Shown here piece by piece: positions 7,546 to 16,412 of a DNA stretch of 40,736 nt. The DNA lies in the NCBI RefSeq assembly GCF_004761975.1, contig NZ_RQII01000008.1, positions 1 to 40,736 of the forward strand, written 5' to 3'. The position numbers and the translations under genes are program-made. Position 1 is the first letter of the stretch. Every line of letters starts with the position of its first letter. The notes under the pieces were generated by a model, which saw nothing but the letters and a program-made list of their open reading frames with translations, was not told where the DNA came from and did not search any database. This stretch comes from Planococcus koreensis (GTDB lineage: Bacteria > Bacillota > Bacilli > Bacillales_A > Planococcaceae).

Positions 7546-7561
7546 AGGAAAGCGCTTTAAT
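7546..7561 (+). promoter_or_regulatory. cre-like site upstream of scoAB
   Basis: The 16-mer AGGAAAGCGCTTTAAT contains the perfect palindrome AAAGCGCTTT (7549-7558), the core of many CcpA operators, with two mismatches to the consensus WTGNAANCGNWNNCWW. CcpA is encoded in this window. Binding is inferred. Confidence 0.5.
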
Positions 7562-7601
7562 TTAAAAAATTCTGTACATAGAAGAATGGAGGCCACTTGA
7601 A

Positions 7602-8288
7602 ATGAAACCGATATATGGATCTGCGAAAGAAGCAGTTGCCCAAATTCAAGACGGCGCGACAATCATGGTCGGCGGTTTTGGATTGGTAGGAATCCCCGAG
7701 CAATTGATTTTGGCGTTAGTAGATAAAGGGGTTAAAGAACTTACTGTAATCTCCAATAATTGTGGCGTCGATGAATGGGGTTTAGGCCTGTTATTGAAAA
7801 ATAAACAAATCAAGAAAATGATCGGCTCGTATGTCGGCGAAAACAAAGAATTCGAGCGCCAGGTATTATCCGGCGAAATCGAAGTGGAATTGACGCCGCA
7901 AGGCACATTGGCTGAAAAAATGCGTGCAGGCGGCGCTGGAATTCCGGCATTTTTCACACCAGCTGGCGTTGGCACGATGATTGCGGAAGGCAAGGAAATC
8001 CGCGAATTCGACGGCAAGGAATATGTCCTTGAACATGCGTTGAAAGCGGATTTCTCATTGGTGCGTGCTCATAAAGCCGATAAGATGGGGAATCTCGTCT
8101 ACAACAAAACGGCACAGAACTTCAACCCGCTCGCTGCAGCTGCAGGGAAAATCACCATTGCGGAAGTGGAAGAAATCGTGGAGACGGGCGACATCGATCC
8201 GAACCACGTTCAGACGCCAAGCATTTACGTCCAAGGTTTGCTGCAAGCGAAACAGGAAAAACGCATCGAACGCCTGACAACTCGATAG
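7602..8288 (+). CDS. scoA: Succinyl-CoA:3-oxoacid (acetoacetate) CoA-transferase subunit A
   Basis: A 228-residue alpha subunit of a class I CoA-transferase. The N-terminal [19 protein letters not shown] (about residues 18-36) is the CoA-binding glycine-rich segment, and [16 protein letters not shown] follows at about 110-125. With ScoB it moves CoA from succinyl-CoA to acetoacetate (or other 3-oxoacids) for ketone-body and short-chain acid use. GGAGG precedes the ATG. It is 22 bp upstream of scoB and clearly cotranscribed. AtoD-type acetate CoA-transferase is the alternative substrate assignment. Confidence 0.93.
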   Translation: MKPIYGSAKEAVAQIQDGATIMVGGFGLVGIPEQLILALVDKGVKELTVISNNCGVDEWGLGLLLKNKQIKKMIGSYVGENKEFERQVLSGEIEVELTPQGTLAEKMRAGGAGIPAFFTPAGVGTMIAEGKEIREFDGKEYVLEHALKADFSLVRAHKADKMGNLVYNKTAQNFNPLAAAAGKITIAEVEEIVETGDIDPNHVQTPSIYVQGLLQAKQEKRIERLTTR

Positions 8289-8310
8289 ATATAGAAAGGA
8301 CGGGAAGACT

Positions 8311-8964
8311 GTGGATAAGAACTTAGTGAGAGAACGCATTGCCCGCCGCGCGGAGCAGGAAATCAAAGACGGAGACTATGTCAACCTGGGAATCGGCATG
8401 CCGACATTGGTCGCCAATTTCATTTCTGACAATAAAAGCGTCGTGCTGCAATCGGAAAACGGTTTGCTTGGCATCGGACCATACCCGACAGAAGACCAGG
8501 TGGACCCTGATTTGATCAATGCAGGGAAAGAAACGGTCACGGCAATTCCAGGCGCGGCGTATTTCACCAGCGCGGAATCGTTCGCGATGATCCGCGGCGG
8601 CCATATTGATGTCGCGATTTTAGGTGGCATGGAAGTGGCTGAGAACGGTGATTTGGCCAACTGGATGATTCCAGGGAAAATGATCAAAGGCATGGGCGGT
8701 GCGATGGACTTGGTGCACGGCGCGAAGAAAGTCATCGTCATCATGGACCATGTGGCGAAAGACGGTTCTTCCAAGATCAAGAAACAATGCGAGCTGCCGT
8801 TGACGGGCAAAGGCGTCGTCAACAAAATCATCACGGAGCGTGCAGTAATGGAAGTGACGGAAAACGGCTTGGTGCTGATCGAAGTGTTTGAAGGCTTTAC
8901 AGTCCAGGACATCATCGACTCTACCGATGCGCCGTTGAATACGGATAACGTGAAAGTATCGTAA
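8311..8964 (+). CDS. scoB: Succinyl-CoA:3-oxoacid CoA-transferase subunit B
   Basis: A 217-residue beta subunit. The catalytic glutamate that forms the glutamyl-CoA thioester is Glu49 in [20 protein letters not shown] precedes it. The start is GTG at 8311 after AAAGGACGGGAAG. The promoter for the leuS leader begins only 5 bp past the stop codon, and I see no terminator between them, so scoAB readthrough into the T-box leader is possible. Confidence 0.93.
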   Translation: MDKNLVRERIARRAEQEIKDGDYVNLGIGMPTLVANFISDNKSVVLQSENGLLGIGPYPTEDQVDPDLINAGKETVTAIPGAAYFTSAESFAMIRGGHIDVAILGGMEVAENGDLANWMIPGKMIKGMGGAMDLVHGAKKVIVIMDHVAKDGSSKIKKQCELPLTGKGVVNKIITERAVMEVTENGLVLIEVFEGFTVQDIIDSTDAPLNTDNVKVS

Positions 8965-8968
8965 GCTA

Positions 8969-8997
8969 TTGCCAAAAAACGGTGTGTCCGCTAAAAT
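8969..8997 (+). promoter_or_regulatory. Promoter of the leuS T-box leader
   Basis: TTGCCA (8969-8974, 5/6), 17-nt spacer, TAAAAT (8992-8997, 5/6). The predicted start near 9004 is just upstream of the T-box stem I. Confidence 0.75.
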
Positions 8998-9007
8998 TAA
9001 CTTTAAT

Positions 9008-9237
9008 AGCTTTTGACAGTGAAGAGGATCAGTAAATTGTTTTTTGTCGACAGAGAGCCGGCGGCAGGTGCGAGCCGGTGTCAAAAACAATTGAACTCGC
9101 CTTAGAGTCTGTGCAGCCGAAACCAAGTAGGCCGCACCGTTTTCCGCGTTAAGGAGTCAAGTTGAGCGGGAAACCGCTAATTTGGGTGGAACCGCGGGAA
9201 AACTCCCGTCCCTTATTCCAAGGGACGGGAGTTTTTA
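9008..9237 (+). promoter_or_regulatory. T-box riboswitch (leucine) controlling leuS
   Basis: Canonical T-box leader filling the 329-bp gap before leuS. The 5' element GTGAAGAGGATCAGTA is at about 9019-9034. Stem I is closed by AATTGTTTTT pairing with AAAAACAATT. The specifier loop carries GAACTCGCC with codon CTC (Leu) at 9096-9098. The T-box TTGGGTGGAACCGCGGG is at 9182-9197. The terminator stem is AACTCCCGTCCCTT / AAGGGACGGGAGTT (about 9201-9233) followed by T. Uncharged tRNA-Leu would stabilise the antiterminator. The tRNA-end-pairing element reads TGGA, whereas an A73 discriminator would call for TGGT; see findings. Confidence 0.93.
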
Positions 9238-9293
9238 TTTTTTGCCGCAGGTGCCTGAGCTGTTTTCGTTTTTAATTCGAGGAGGAACTGGAA

Positions 9294-11705
9294 ATGACAT
9301 TCAAGCACAAGGAAATCGAGAAGAAATGGCAGAAACATTGGGAAGACAATAAGACGTTCAAAATGGAAACGGATTTTTCGAAACCGAAATTCTACGCGTT
9401 GGATATGTTCCCTTATCCATCAGGAGCCGGCTTGCACGTCGGGCATCCAGAAGGCTACACGGCTACGGATATTTTAAGCCGCCAGAAACGCATGCAAGGC
9501 TTCGACGTGTTGCATCCGATGGGCTGGGACGCGTTCGGATTGCCTGCTGAACAATACGCACTCGACACGGGCAACGACCCGGCCGAATTCACGGCGAAAA
9601 ACATCGCGACGTTCAAACGCCAGATCCAGGAGCTTGGCTTCTCGTATGATTGGGACCGAGAAGTGAATACAACAGACCCGAAATACTATAAATGGACGCA
9701 GTGGATTTTCATCCAGCTGTACAATAAAGGCTTGGCGTATGTCGACGAAGTCGCAGTGAACTGGTGCCCGGCACTTGGCACAGTGCTTGCGAACGAAGAA
9801 GTGATCGACGGCTTGTCCGAGCGCGGTGGCCATCCGGTCGAGCGCCGTCCGATGCGCCAATGGGTGCTGCGCATCACCGAATACGCAGACCGTTTGCTGG
9901 AAGACTTGAATGACTTGGACTGGCCTGAAAGCTTGAAAGACATGCAGCGCAACTGGATCGGCAAATCCGAAGGCGCAGAACTTGAATTCAAAGTCGACGG
10001 CACGGAGCATTCATTCCGCGCATTTACAACGCGTCCGGATACGATTTTCGGGGCAACGTATGCTGTCTTGGCACCGGAACATAAATTGGTGGCGTCGATT
10101 ACAGCGGCTGAGCAAAAAGAAGCAGTCGAAAAATACATCGACGACGTGAAAACGAAGAGCGACTTGGAGCGCACAGATCTGGCGAAATCGAAATCGGGTG
10201 TTTTCACCGGCTCTTACGCAGTCAACCCGGTCAGCGGCGAAAAAATGCCGATCTGGATCGCTGATTACGTACTGGCAACTTACGGAACTGGTGCCATTAT
10301 GGCAGTTCCGGCACACGACGAACGCGATTACGAATTCGCGAAGCAATTCGATTTGCCGATTGTTGAAGTTGTCTCCGGCGGTGATATTTCATCGGAAGCT
10401 TATGCGGGCGACGGCGAGCTGGTCAATTCCGATTTCTTGAACGGCTTGAACAAAAAAGAAGCGATTGAGCGCGCGATTTCATGGCTGGAAGAAAACGGTG
10501 CCGGCGAGAAGAAAATCACGTACCGCTTGCGCGATTGGCTATTCAGCCGCCAGCGCTATTGGGGTGAGCCGATTCCGATCATCCACTGGGAAGACGGCAC
10601 GATGACGCCGGTCGATGAAAAAGACTTGCCATTGATGCTGCCGGTGACGACAGATATCAAACCGAGCGGTACAGGCGAATCACCGCTTGCCAACATCACG
10701 GAATGGGTCAATGTCGTGCATCCAGAAACGGGCATGAAAGGCCGCCGCGAAACGAACACGATGCCGCAATGGGCAGGAAGCTGCTGGTATTATTTGCGCT
10801 ACATCGATCCGAACAACGAAGAAGCGTTGGCGGATCCGGAATTATTGAAACACTGGCTGCCGGTTGATGTCTACATCGGCGGAGCGGAGCACGCGGTATT
10901 GCATTTATTGTATGCGCGCTTCTGGCATAAAGTGCTTTACGACATCGGCGTGGTATCGACGAAAGAGCCGTTCCAGAAATTGTTCAACCAAGGGATGATT
11001 TTGGGAGAAGGCAACGAGAAAATGTCGAAATCGAAAGGCAATGTCGTCAACCCGGACCAGATCATCGAAAGCCATGGCGCGGATACGCTGCGCTTGTACG
11101 AAATGTTCATGGGGCCGCTTGAGGCATCAATCGCCTGGTCGACGAACGGTTTGGACGGCGCGCGCCGCTTCTTGGACCGCGTCTGGCGCTTGTTGATCGA
11201 AGAAGGTACATTGAGCCCGAAAGTCACCGATGCAAATGACGGCAAGATGGAAAAAGTCTATCACCAGACCGTTAAAAAAGTGACCGAGGATTTCGAAGGC
11301 TTGCGCTTCAATACCGCCATTTCGCAAATGATGGTCTTTATCAATGAAGGCTATAAAGCCGATTCGATTCCGAAAGAATATGTCGAAGGCTTTGTGAAAT
11401 TGCTGTCGCCGATCGCGCCGCACGTAGCTGAAGAGCTATGGGAGAAATTGGGCCATGCAGAAACCATCACGTACGCCGTTTGGCCGGAATTCGACGAGTC
11501 GAAAATGATCGAGGACGAAGTCGAAGTCGTTGTGCAAGTGAACGGCAAAGTGCGCACGAAAATCGTTGTTGCTAAAGACAGCACCAAAGAACAATTGGAA
11601 GCAGCAGCGTTAGCTGACGAAGCAATCGTGAAAGCTGCGGAAGGCAAACAAGTCCGCAAAGTGATCGCGATTCCAGGGAAATTGGTCAACGTCGTCATTT
11701 CATAA
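9294..11705 (+). CDS. leuS: Leucine--tRNA ligase
   Basis: An 803-residue class Ia aminoacyl-tRNA synthetase, the normal bacterial LeuRS length. HIGH-type motif HVGH at residues 48-51 ([12 protein letters not shown]), the CP1 editing domain around 220-420 with the T-rich [12 protein letters not shown] and [20 protein letters not shown] at 576-580, the anticodon-binding helical domain after 650, and a C-terminal domain with VNGKVRTKI. It charges tRNA-Leu and hydrolyses mischarged Ile/Val/norvaline. GGAGGAA precedes the ATG. Expression is under the T-box leader. Confidence 0.98.
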   Translation: MTFKHKEIEKKWQKHWEDNKTFKMETDFSKPKFYALDMFPYPSGAGLHVGHPEGYTATDILSRQKRMQGFDVLHPMGWDAFGLPAEQYALDTGNDPAEFTAKNIATFKRQIQELGFSYDWDREVNTTDPKYYKWTQWIFIQLYNKGLAYVDEVAVNWCPALGTVLANEEVIDGLSERGGHPVERRPMRQWVLRITEYADRLLEDLNDLDWPESLKDMQRNWIGKSEGAELEFKVDGTEHSFRAFTTRPDTIFGATYAVLAPEHKLVASITAAEQKEAVEKYIDDVKTKSDLERTDLAKSKSGVFTGSYAVNPVSGEKMPIWIADYVLATYGTGAIMAVPAHDERDYEFAKQFDLPIVEVVSGGDISSEAYAGDGELVNSDFLNGLNKKEAIERAISWLEENGAGEKKITYRLRDWLFSRQRYWGEPIPIIHWEDGTMTPVDEKDLPLMLPVTTDIKPSGTGESPLANITEWVNVVHPETGMKGRRETNTMPQWAGSCWYYLRYIDPNNEEALADPELLKHWLPVDVYIGGAEHAVLHLLYARFWHKVLYDIGVVSTKEPFQKLFNQGMILGEGNEKMSKSKGNVVNPDQIIESHGADTLRLYEMFMGPLEASIAWSTNGLDGARRFLDRVWRLLIEEGTLSPKVTDANDGKMEKVYHQTVKKVTEDFEGLRFNTAISQMMVFINEGYKADSIPKEYVEGFVKLLSPIAPHVAEELWEKLGHAETITYAVWPEFDESKMIEDEVEVVVQVNGKVRTKIVVAKDSTKEQLEAAALADEAIVKAAEGKQVRKVIAIPGKLVNVVIS

Positions 11706-11718
11706 TATATATAGAAAA

Positions 11719-11746
11719 GCCTGTCCGATGGTGGACAGGCTTTTTT
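11719..11746 (+). terminator. Terminator of leuS
   Basis: GCCTGTCC/GGACAGGC stem (11719-11726, 11733-11740), 6-nt loop, T run. Confidence 0.92.
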
Positions 11747-11753
11747 ATGCGGC

Positions 11754-11965
11754 TGCAAGTATTTGCTGCAAGTAACGCAGGGGATAGTGCAAGTAAAATG
11801 AAGATGGCGCAAGTAAACCAATGGATGCTGCAAGTGTTTTCGATTTGCTGCAAGTAAACCGGGGATTCTGCAAATAAATCGCTGATACTGCAAACAAACC
11901 AGCGGATTCTGCAAACAAAATCGGTATTCTGCAAACAAACTGCTTTATTCCGCAAACAAATCAAA
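11754..11965. repeat. Degenerate tandem array with a 20-21 bp period (11 units)
   Basis: The motif [T/C]GCAA begins at 11754, 11767, 11788, 11808, 11829, 11849, 11869, 11889, 11910, 11930 and 11951. After the first 13-bp step all nine spacings are 20 or 21 bp (mean 20.4). Early units read TGCAAGTAA, a middle unit TGCAAATAAA, and later units TGCAAACAAA, so sequence drifts along the array. It fills the gap between convergent leuS and ytfP (with 12007-12030 being the ytfP terminator). There is no credible gene in it. Function unknown. Confidence 0.8.
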
Positions 11966-12000
11966 AACCGGCATCTTTTTCATCGTCATTCCGGTCCTAT

Positions 12001-12030
12001 AAGAAAAGCCGTCCGCAAAAGCGGACGGCC
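12001..12030 (-). terminator. Terminator of ytfP
   Basis: GCCGTCCGC/GCGGACGGC stem with an AAAA loop (12008-12029); on the minus strand TTTTCTT follows. Confidence 0.85.
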
Positions 12031-12041
12031 AGATATAAAAA

Positions 12042-13307
12042 TTAAGTTGTTTTGGCAAACGCGGCTGCGCTTTGGCCGGCGACGTTGCCGGTCACTAAAG
12101 CGGAGGTGATGTTATAGCCGCCGGTGTAGCCGTGGATATCAAGGATTTCACCGCAGAAATAAAGTCCGGGCTTTTTGCGTGAAGCCATCGTTTTCGGCTC
12201 GATTTCCTTGATGGAAACGCCGCCGCCGGTGACGAACGCTTTTTCAATCGGCTGGCTGCCGTTGACTAACATCGAGAACGCAGTCAATTGTTGGGCCAGC
12301 ACTCGTACTTTGTCGCTTGCGAGTTCGGCACCGACCGCTTGCGGATCGATTCCGGCGCGAGCGAGCAGGAATAGGAGCCAGCGTTCCTGGGTGATACTTT
12401 TCCAGACATTCTTGACGGCTTTTTTCGGCTCGTCTTTCATCATCTTCACGAGCATTTGGAACGCCGATTCGGCATTTTCACCCGGCAGCGTATTGATGCG
12501 CATTTCCACCGGCTCGCCGCCGTTTTTCTTCATTTCCTTGACGACGTACTGGCTGCAGCGCAGCACAGCCGGGCCGCTGAGGCCGAAATGGGTGAACAGC
12601 ATATCCATTTGGTGGGTGACGAGCACTTTTCCTTTTTTATTGTACACGGAAACAGCGGCGTCGCGCAGGGCAAGACCCTGCAATTCACGGCTGACGATGA
12701 ACGGCTCTTTTGACAACAGTGGAACTTCCGTCGGATATAAATCGGTCACCGTGTGGCCCGCTTTTTCCGCCCACGGATAGCCATCGCCGGTCGAACCCGT
12801 CTGCGGCACCGCTTTGCCGCCGACTGCGACGACGATGGCTTTCGCCGTGAACTCTTCGCCGGAATGCAGACGCACGCCGGTGATTTTCTCGTCGGTCATC
12901 AATAATTTCTTGACTGGGGAATCGAGCATCACTTTGACATTGAGGCGATCCATTTCCTTGAACATTGCCTCCGCGACGTCCTGTGCCCGGTCAGATACCG
13001 GGAACATTCGGCCGTGGTCTTCTTCTTTCAGCGCTACGCCGAGCCCTTCGAAAAAGTTGATGATGTCTTCGTTATTGAACACGGAAAACGGGCTGTAAAG
13101 GAATCGGCCGTTTCCGGGGATGTGCTTGACGATTTCTTCCAATGGCAGGCGGTTCGTGACATTGCAGCGTCCGCCGCCGGAGATGATCAGTTTCTTGCCG
13201 AGCTTTTTGCCTTTTTCTATCAATAAAACCTGTTGGCCGTTAGAAGCCGCGGCGATCGAAGCCATCAATCCTGATGGTCCGCCGCCGATGATGATTACGT
13301 CATACAT
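12042..13307 (-). CDS. ytfP: NAD(P)/FAD-dependent oxidoreductase, HI0933/YtfP family
   Basis: A 421-residue HI0933-like flavoprotein. The N-terminal dinucleotide motif is [20 protein letters not shown], with Glu34-Lys after the second strand; [16 protein letters not shown] is the family signature (about residues 38-53); the C-terminal FAD segment reads [20 protein letters not shown]. The related BaiN is a bile-acid-pathway reductase, but the role in Bacillales is not established. The initiator ATG is fixed by the FAD motif, yet I see no strong ribosome binding site upstream, only GAAAGCGAG at a long distance. It is divergent from murJ. Confidence 0.9.
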   Translation of the reverse strand: MYDVIIIGGGPSGLMASIAAASNGQQVLLIEKGKKLGKKLIISGGGRCNVTNRLPLEEIVKHIPGNGRFLYSPFSVFNNEDIINFFEGLGVALKEEDHGRMFPVSDRAQDVAEAMFKEMDRLNVKVMLDSPVKKLLMTDEKITGVRLHSGEEFTAKAIVVAVGGKAVPQTGSTGDGYPWAEKAGHTVTDLYPTEVPLLSKEPFIVSRELQGLALRDAAVSVYNKKGKVLVTHQMDMLFTHFGLSGPAVLRCSQYVVKEMKKNGGEPVEMRINTLPGENAESAFQMLVKMMKDEPKKAVKNVWKSITQERWLLFLLARAGIDPQAVGAELASDKVRVLAQQLTAFSMLVNGSQPIEKAFVTGGGVSIKEIEPKTMASRKKPGLYFCGEILDIHGYTGGYNITSALVTGNVAGQSAAAFAKTT

Positions 13308-13334
13308 AATATAAGAACTCGCTTTCGTTTTTAT

Positions 13335-13388
13335 TAGTGTCCAGACTCCAGCACCTCTTCGAGCTGAACAGGCGCTTTCGCTTTTCTC
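13335..13388. repeat. Short remnant resembling a Bacillaceae interspersed repeat
   Basis: The stretch with GTGTCCAGACTCCAGCACCT, then TCTTCGAG, then GGCGCTTTCGCTTTTCTC resembles from memory the ends of a noncoding repeat common between genes in Bacillales (CAG-CTCCAGCGCCT...CGCTTTTC type). It sits in the ytfP-murJ gap. The assignment is by recollection only. Confidence 0.3.
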
Positions 13389-13414
13389 AAGTATACACGA
13401 TGCGTCAAAACTCG

Positions 13415-13443
13415 TTGAGTAATTTAGTTTATAGGTGTAAACT
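13415..13443 (+). promoter_or_regulatory. Possible promoter of murJ
   Basis: TTGAGT (13415-13420, 4/6), 17-nt spacer, TAAACT (13438-13443, 4/6). The -10 overlaps a small dyad AGTTTA/TAAACT. Confidence 0.45.
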
Positions 13444-13488
13444 ATCGTGTAGATTGTTTTTTTATCATCTCAAGTCAGGAAGTGCAAA

Positions 13489-15096
13489 ATGTCAACATTA
13501 ATCAAAGGAACCGCCATCTTAACGATGGGTTTATTTTTATCCAAAGTCCTTGGCATCATTTACGTCATCCCGTTTTACGGCATGGTCGGGGAAGAGAATA
13601 TCGGCCTCTACCAATACGCATACATACCTTATAATTTGATGCTGTCGCTGGCGATATCCGGAGCGCCGATCGCTTTTTCCAAATTCGTAGCAAAATACAA
13701 TTCGCTCGGTGATTACGAAACCGGCCGCAGGTTATTGAAATCCGGCTTGCTGACCATGATGATCACCGGTTTCGTATCATTCCTTGCGCTTTACTTTTTT
13801 GCCGGACCGCTGGCGGAACTTACGATAGATGAAAATGAAAAAATCCATTCGGTCCAGGACGTCAAAGAAGTGATCCAATGGGTCTCATTCGCGTTGATCG
13901 TTGTGCCGTTCATGAGCTTGTTCCGCGGATTCTTCCAGGGCTATAACTTCATGATGCCGACTGCGGTATCGCAGCTGATCGAACAGATCGTCCGCATCAT
14001 CTTCCTGCTTGCCGGTGCTTATGCGGTCTTGAACATCTTCGGCGGCTCTGCAAGAACCGCAGTGGAAGTCGCAGTATTGTCCGCTTTTGTCGGCGCGCTC
14101 GGCGGCGTCCTCGTATTGTTCTATTATTGGAACAAGAAAAAAGGCGAGTACAACGAGCTGCGCGCCAGTTCGGTTGAATCGTACGACGTCAATTTGCGTG
14201 ACATGTACAAGGAAATCGCCATTTATGCTGTACCTGTCGTGTTTCTCGGAATTGCCAATCCGCTGTTCCAGTTTATCGACATGCTGACGTTCAACCGTGC
14301 GATGGGCGGGACGGAAAATGCAGCCTCTTCCGGCATTTACTTGAGCATCCTGAACTTCACTGCGCATAAACTGGTGATGATTCCGGTGATGCTGGCAACG
14401 GGCTTCTCGATGGCGCTCATTCCACTCATCACGCGCTATTTTACCAAACAGGAATTCAGCCTTGTAAACCGCACGCTCGACCAGGCTTTTCAAATCCTCC
14501 TGTTTCTGACATTGCCGGCAGTGGTCGGCATGACATTACTATCCGATGAGCTTTACCACATCTTCTACGAAATTAGCGATGCAGGTTCAGAAATCCTGGC
14601 CCATTACTTGCCGGTTGCGATTCTTTTCGCTTTGTTCCCGGTAACGGCGTCGATTCTGCAAGGGATCAACCAGCAAAAATGGATCATCTTGAATTTATTG
14701 ACCGGTTTGCTGCTGAAATTGGCGTTGAACATTCCGCTGATCAAGCTTTTTGAAACAGACGGCGCGATTGCCGCGACGATTATCGGCTATGTTGTCGCAA
14801 TCGGCATGAACCTCATTGTCATCAAAGTGACGCTGAAGTACAAATCAGATATGGTGCTGCGCCGCTTGTTCCTCATCACTCTGATGAGCGCAGCGATGGC
14901 AGTGGCTGTCTACGCCACGCTTGCTGTACTTGATCTATTCCTCGGCATGGACACGAAATTGCATTCGGTTGCCCGTATTTTGATTGTCGGCGCGGTCGGC
15001 GGAGCGGTTTACGGCTTCCTTGGTTTGAAGACAGGGATTGCGCAGAAATTGCTTGGCGAACGGTTGACGAAATACACGAAGAGATTCGGTTTCTAG
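13489..15096 (+). CDS. murJ: Lipid II flippase, MurJ (YtgP)-type MATE-like transporter
   Basis: A 535-residue integral membrane protein of the MOP/MVF superfamily with about 14 hydrophobic helices spread over its whole length. The N-terminus (KGTAILTMGLFLSKVLGIIYVIPFY) and the loop SGAPIAFSKFVAKYN are typical of the B. subtilis YtgP branch, which carries lipid II across the cytoplasmic membrane for peptidoglycan synthesis (there redundant with Amj). AGGAAG precedes the ATG. The gene ends 9 bp before the pseudouridine synthase gene, so they are probably one transcript. SpoVB-type paralogues are the alternative, but gene context favours YtgP. Confidence 0.9.
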   Translation: MSTLIKGTAILTMGLFLSKVLGIIYVIPFYGMVGEENIGLYQYAYIPYNLMLSLAISGAPIAFSKFVAKYNSLGDYETGRRLLKSGLLTMMITGFVSFLALYFFAGPLAELTIDENEKIHSVQDVKEVIQWVSFALIVVPFMSLFRGFFQGYNFMMPTAVSQLIEQIVRIIFLLAGAYAVLNIFGGSARTAVEVAVLSAFVGALGGVLVLFYYWNKKKGEYNELRASSVESYDVNLRDMYKEIAIYAVPVVFLGIANPLFQFIDMLTFNRAMGGTENAASSGIYLSILNFTAHKLVMIPVMLATGFSMALIPLITRYFTKQEFSLVNRTLDQAFQILLFLTLPAVVGMTLLSDELYHIFYEISDAGSEILAHYLPVAILFALFPVTASILQGINQQKWIILNLLTGLLLKLALNIPLIKLFETDGAIAATIIGYVVAIGMNLIVIKVTLKYKSDMVLRRLFLITLMSAAMAVAVYATLAVLDLFLGMDTKLHSVARILIVGAVGGAVYGFLGLKTGIAQKLLGERLTKYTKRFGF

Positions 15097-15105
15097 GAGG
15101 TCCAC

Positions 15106-15819
15106 ATGCGCATAGATAAATTTTTATCGAACATGGGCTATGGCTCACGAAAAGAAGTGAAGATTTTATTGAAGTCGAAAGCGGTGGAAGTGAACGGCGT
15201 AACCGTCCGGGATGCGAAAGTCCATGTTGATGAAACAAAAGACGAAGTGTCTGTCGGGGGCGAAAAGGTGGAATACGCCGAGTTCATCTACCTGTTGATG
15301 AATAAACCCCCAGGTTTCATATCGGCGACCGAGGACAAATACGATGAGACGGTCATCGACTTGCTGGGGCCTGAAGAACAGCAATACGAACCGTTTCCGG
15401 TCGGCCGGCTCGACAAGGATACCGAAGGCTTATTGCTGTTGACGAACGACGGCAAGCTGGCGCACGAATTGCTGTCTCCGAAAAAACACGTCGACAAACG
15501 CTATTTCGCAAAAATCGACGGGCTGGTGACGGCTGAGGACGGGGAAGCATTCAAGCGCGGCGTCATGCTCGATGACGGTTATGTAACAAAGCCCGCACAG
15601 CTCGAGATCCTCATCAGTGCTGCGCAGTCGGAAATTGAATTGACGATCACGGAAGGGAAGTTCCATCAGGTCAAGCGCATGTTCCAAAGTGTCGGCAAAG
15701 AAGTCGTTTACTTGAAGCGGCTGTCGATGGGGGCGCTCGAACTGGATCCGTCATTAGAGCTTGGCGAATACAGACACTTAACTGAAGAAGAGCTCGACTC
15801 TTTGAAAACAAGAAAATGA
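15106..15819 (+). CDS. ytzG: Pseudouridine synthase, RsuA family
   Basis: A 237-residue protein with an N-terminal S4 RNA-binding domain (residues about 1-60, MRIDKFLSNMGYGSRKEVK...) and an RsuA/RluB/E/F catalytic domain. The catalytic aspartate lies in GRLDKDTEGLLLLTNDG (about residues 103-119). The closest B. subtilis counterpart next to ytgP is an RsuA-like protein (ytzG); RsuA makes pseudouridine 516 in 16S rRNA, but substrate site here is inferred. AGGAGG precedes the ATG. Confidence 0.88.
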   Translation: MRIDKFLSNMGYGSRKEVKILLKSKAVEVNGVTVRDAKVHVDETKDEVSVGGEKVEYAEFIYLLMNKPPGFISATEDKYDETVIDLLGPEEQQYEPFPVGRLDKDTEGLLLLTNDGKLAHELLSPKKHVDKRYFAKIDGLVTAEDGEAFKRGVMLDDGYVTKPAQLEILISAAQSEIELTITEGKFHQVKRMFQSVGKEVVYLKRLSMGALELDPSLELGEYRHLTEEELDSLKTRK

Positions 15820-15846
15820 CCGCATAAGCTGCGGTCATTTTCTTTG
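15818..15846. terminator. Bidirectional terminator between the pseudouridine synthase gene and ytzE
   Basis: ATGACCGCA/TGCGGTCAT stem with a 5-nt loop (about 15817-15839), then TTTTCTTTG. On the minus strand the stem is also followed by TTTTC. Confidence 0.85.
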
Positions 15847-15860
15847 TTTTCAAGATTTTT

Positions 15861-16082
15861 CTAGGATGTCATTTTGACTTTTTTTTGCGTCGTAGTCCAT
15901 TTGCCTCGAATTGGGCTTTCCACCAAGTCGTTAAAGGCTAACACATTCAAATCTCTTTGAATGGTGCGAGGAGTGATGCCGAATTCATCGACAAGATCTT
16001 GCGTAGTTACAGTTCCGTTATCACGGATGTACTTATACATATCTTTGATGCGAATTAACATGCGATCAGTAGTTGGTTTCAA
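15861..16082 (-). CDS. ytzE: Small DeoR-type helix-turn-helix protein
   Basis: A 73-residue protein consisting only of a DeoR-type winged HTH: GTVTTQDLVDEFGITPRTIQRDLNVL (about residues 23-48). It lacks the sugar-phosphate sensor domain of full DeoR regulators, as does B. subtilis YtzE. The start is TTG at 16080-16082, with AAGGAG 10-15 bases upstream. Targets are unknown. It is monocistronic and divergent from pepV. Confidence 0.85.
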   Translation of the reverse strand: MKPTTDRMLIRIKDMYKYIRDNGTVTTQDLVDEFGITPRTIQRDLNVLAFNDLVESPIRGKWTTTQKKVKMTS

Positions 16083-16412
16083 AGAGAGACCACTCCTTCA
16101 TCTTTTTTCCATTTGGCAAAGACAAGCGGACGAAGCGCCGGGCGAACCCCAGCTGATTTGAAATTAATGCCAACGACATCCCCTTTTCTTAAAAATTATG
16201 CCAGATGTATTTGTCTGACAATTTAATTATAGCTAATTACCAATAAGATATCTACGATTTTCCCTTTTACTTAACATAAGTTCAACAATTGTTACAAAGC
16301 ATTTTCTGACAAATTAGCCCGAAGTTCTTTTATTTATTCGTAAAAGGTGTACAATAGCTTTAATTAACGGACAAATAAAAAGGCAAACGAGTTTGATACA
16401 GGAGTGTGGTTT
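16083..16412. other. Divergent ytzE-pepV intergenic region (330 bp)
   Basis: No gene seen. For ytzE (minus) there is an extended -10, TGGCATAAT (CATAAT at 16195-16200), with TTGTCA (16216-16221) 15 bases further up. For pepV (plus) there is TACAAT at 16348-16353 without a good -35. Two related strings with TCTGACAA (near 16214 and 16305) and the palindrome AACAATTGTT (16284-16293) lie between and may be operator elements; none is recognised. Confidence 0.4.

Noticed and set aside
9474..10346. Minus-strand open frames opposite leuS
   Set aside because: Codon-bias shadows of leuS; no ribosome binding sites or recognisable domains.
11695..11964. Minus-strand open frame through the repeat array
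   Set aside because: It is made of the 20-21 bp repeats, whose period is not a multiple of 3, has no ribosome binding site, and its composition (Cys, Leu, Gln runs) reflects the repeat.
11754..11965. CRISPR array
   Set aside because: Units are only 20-21 bp, degenerate, and have no separate repeat and spacer parts; no cas genes are near.
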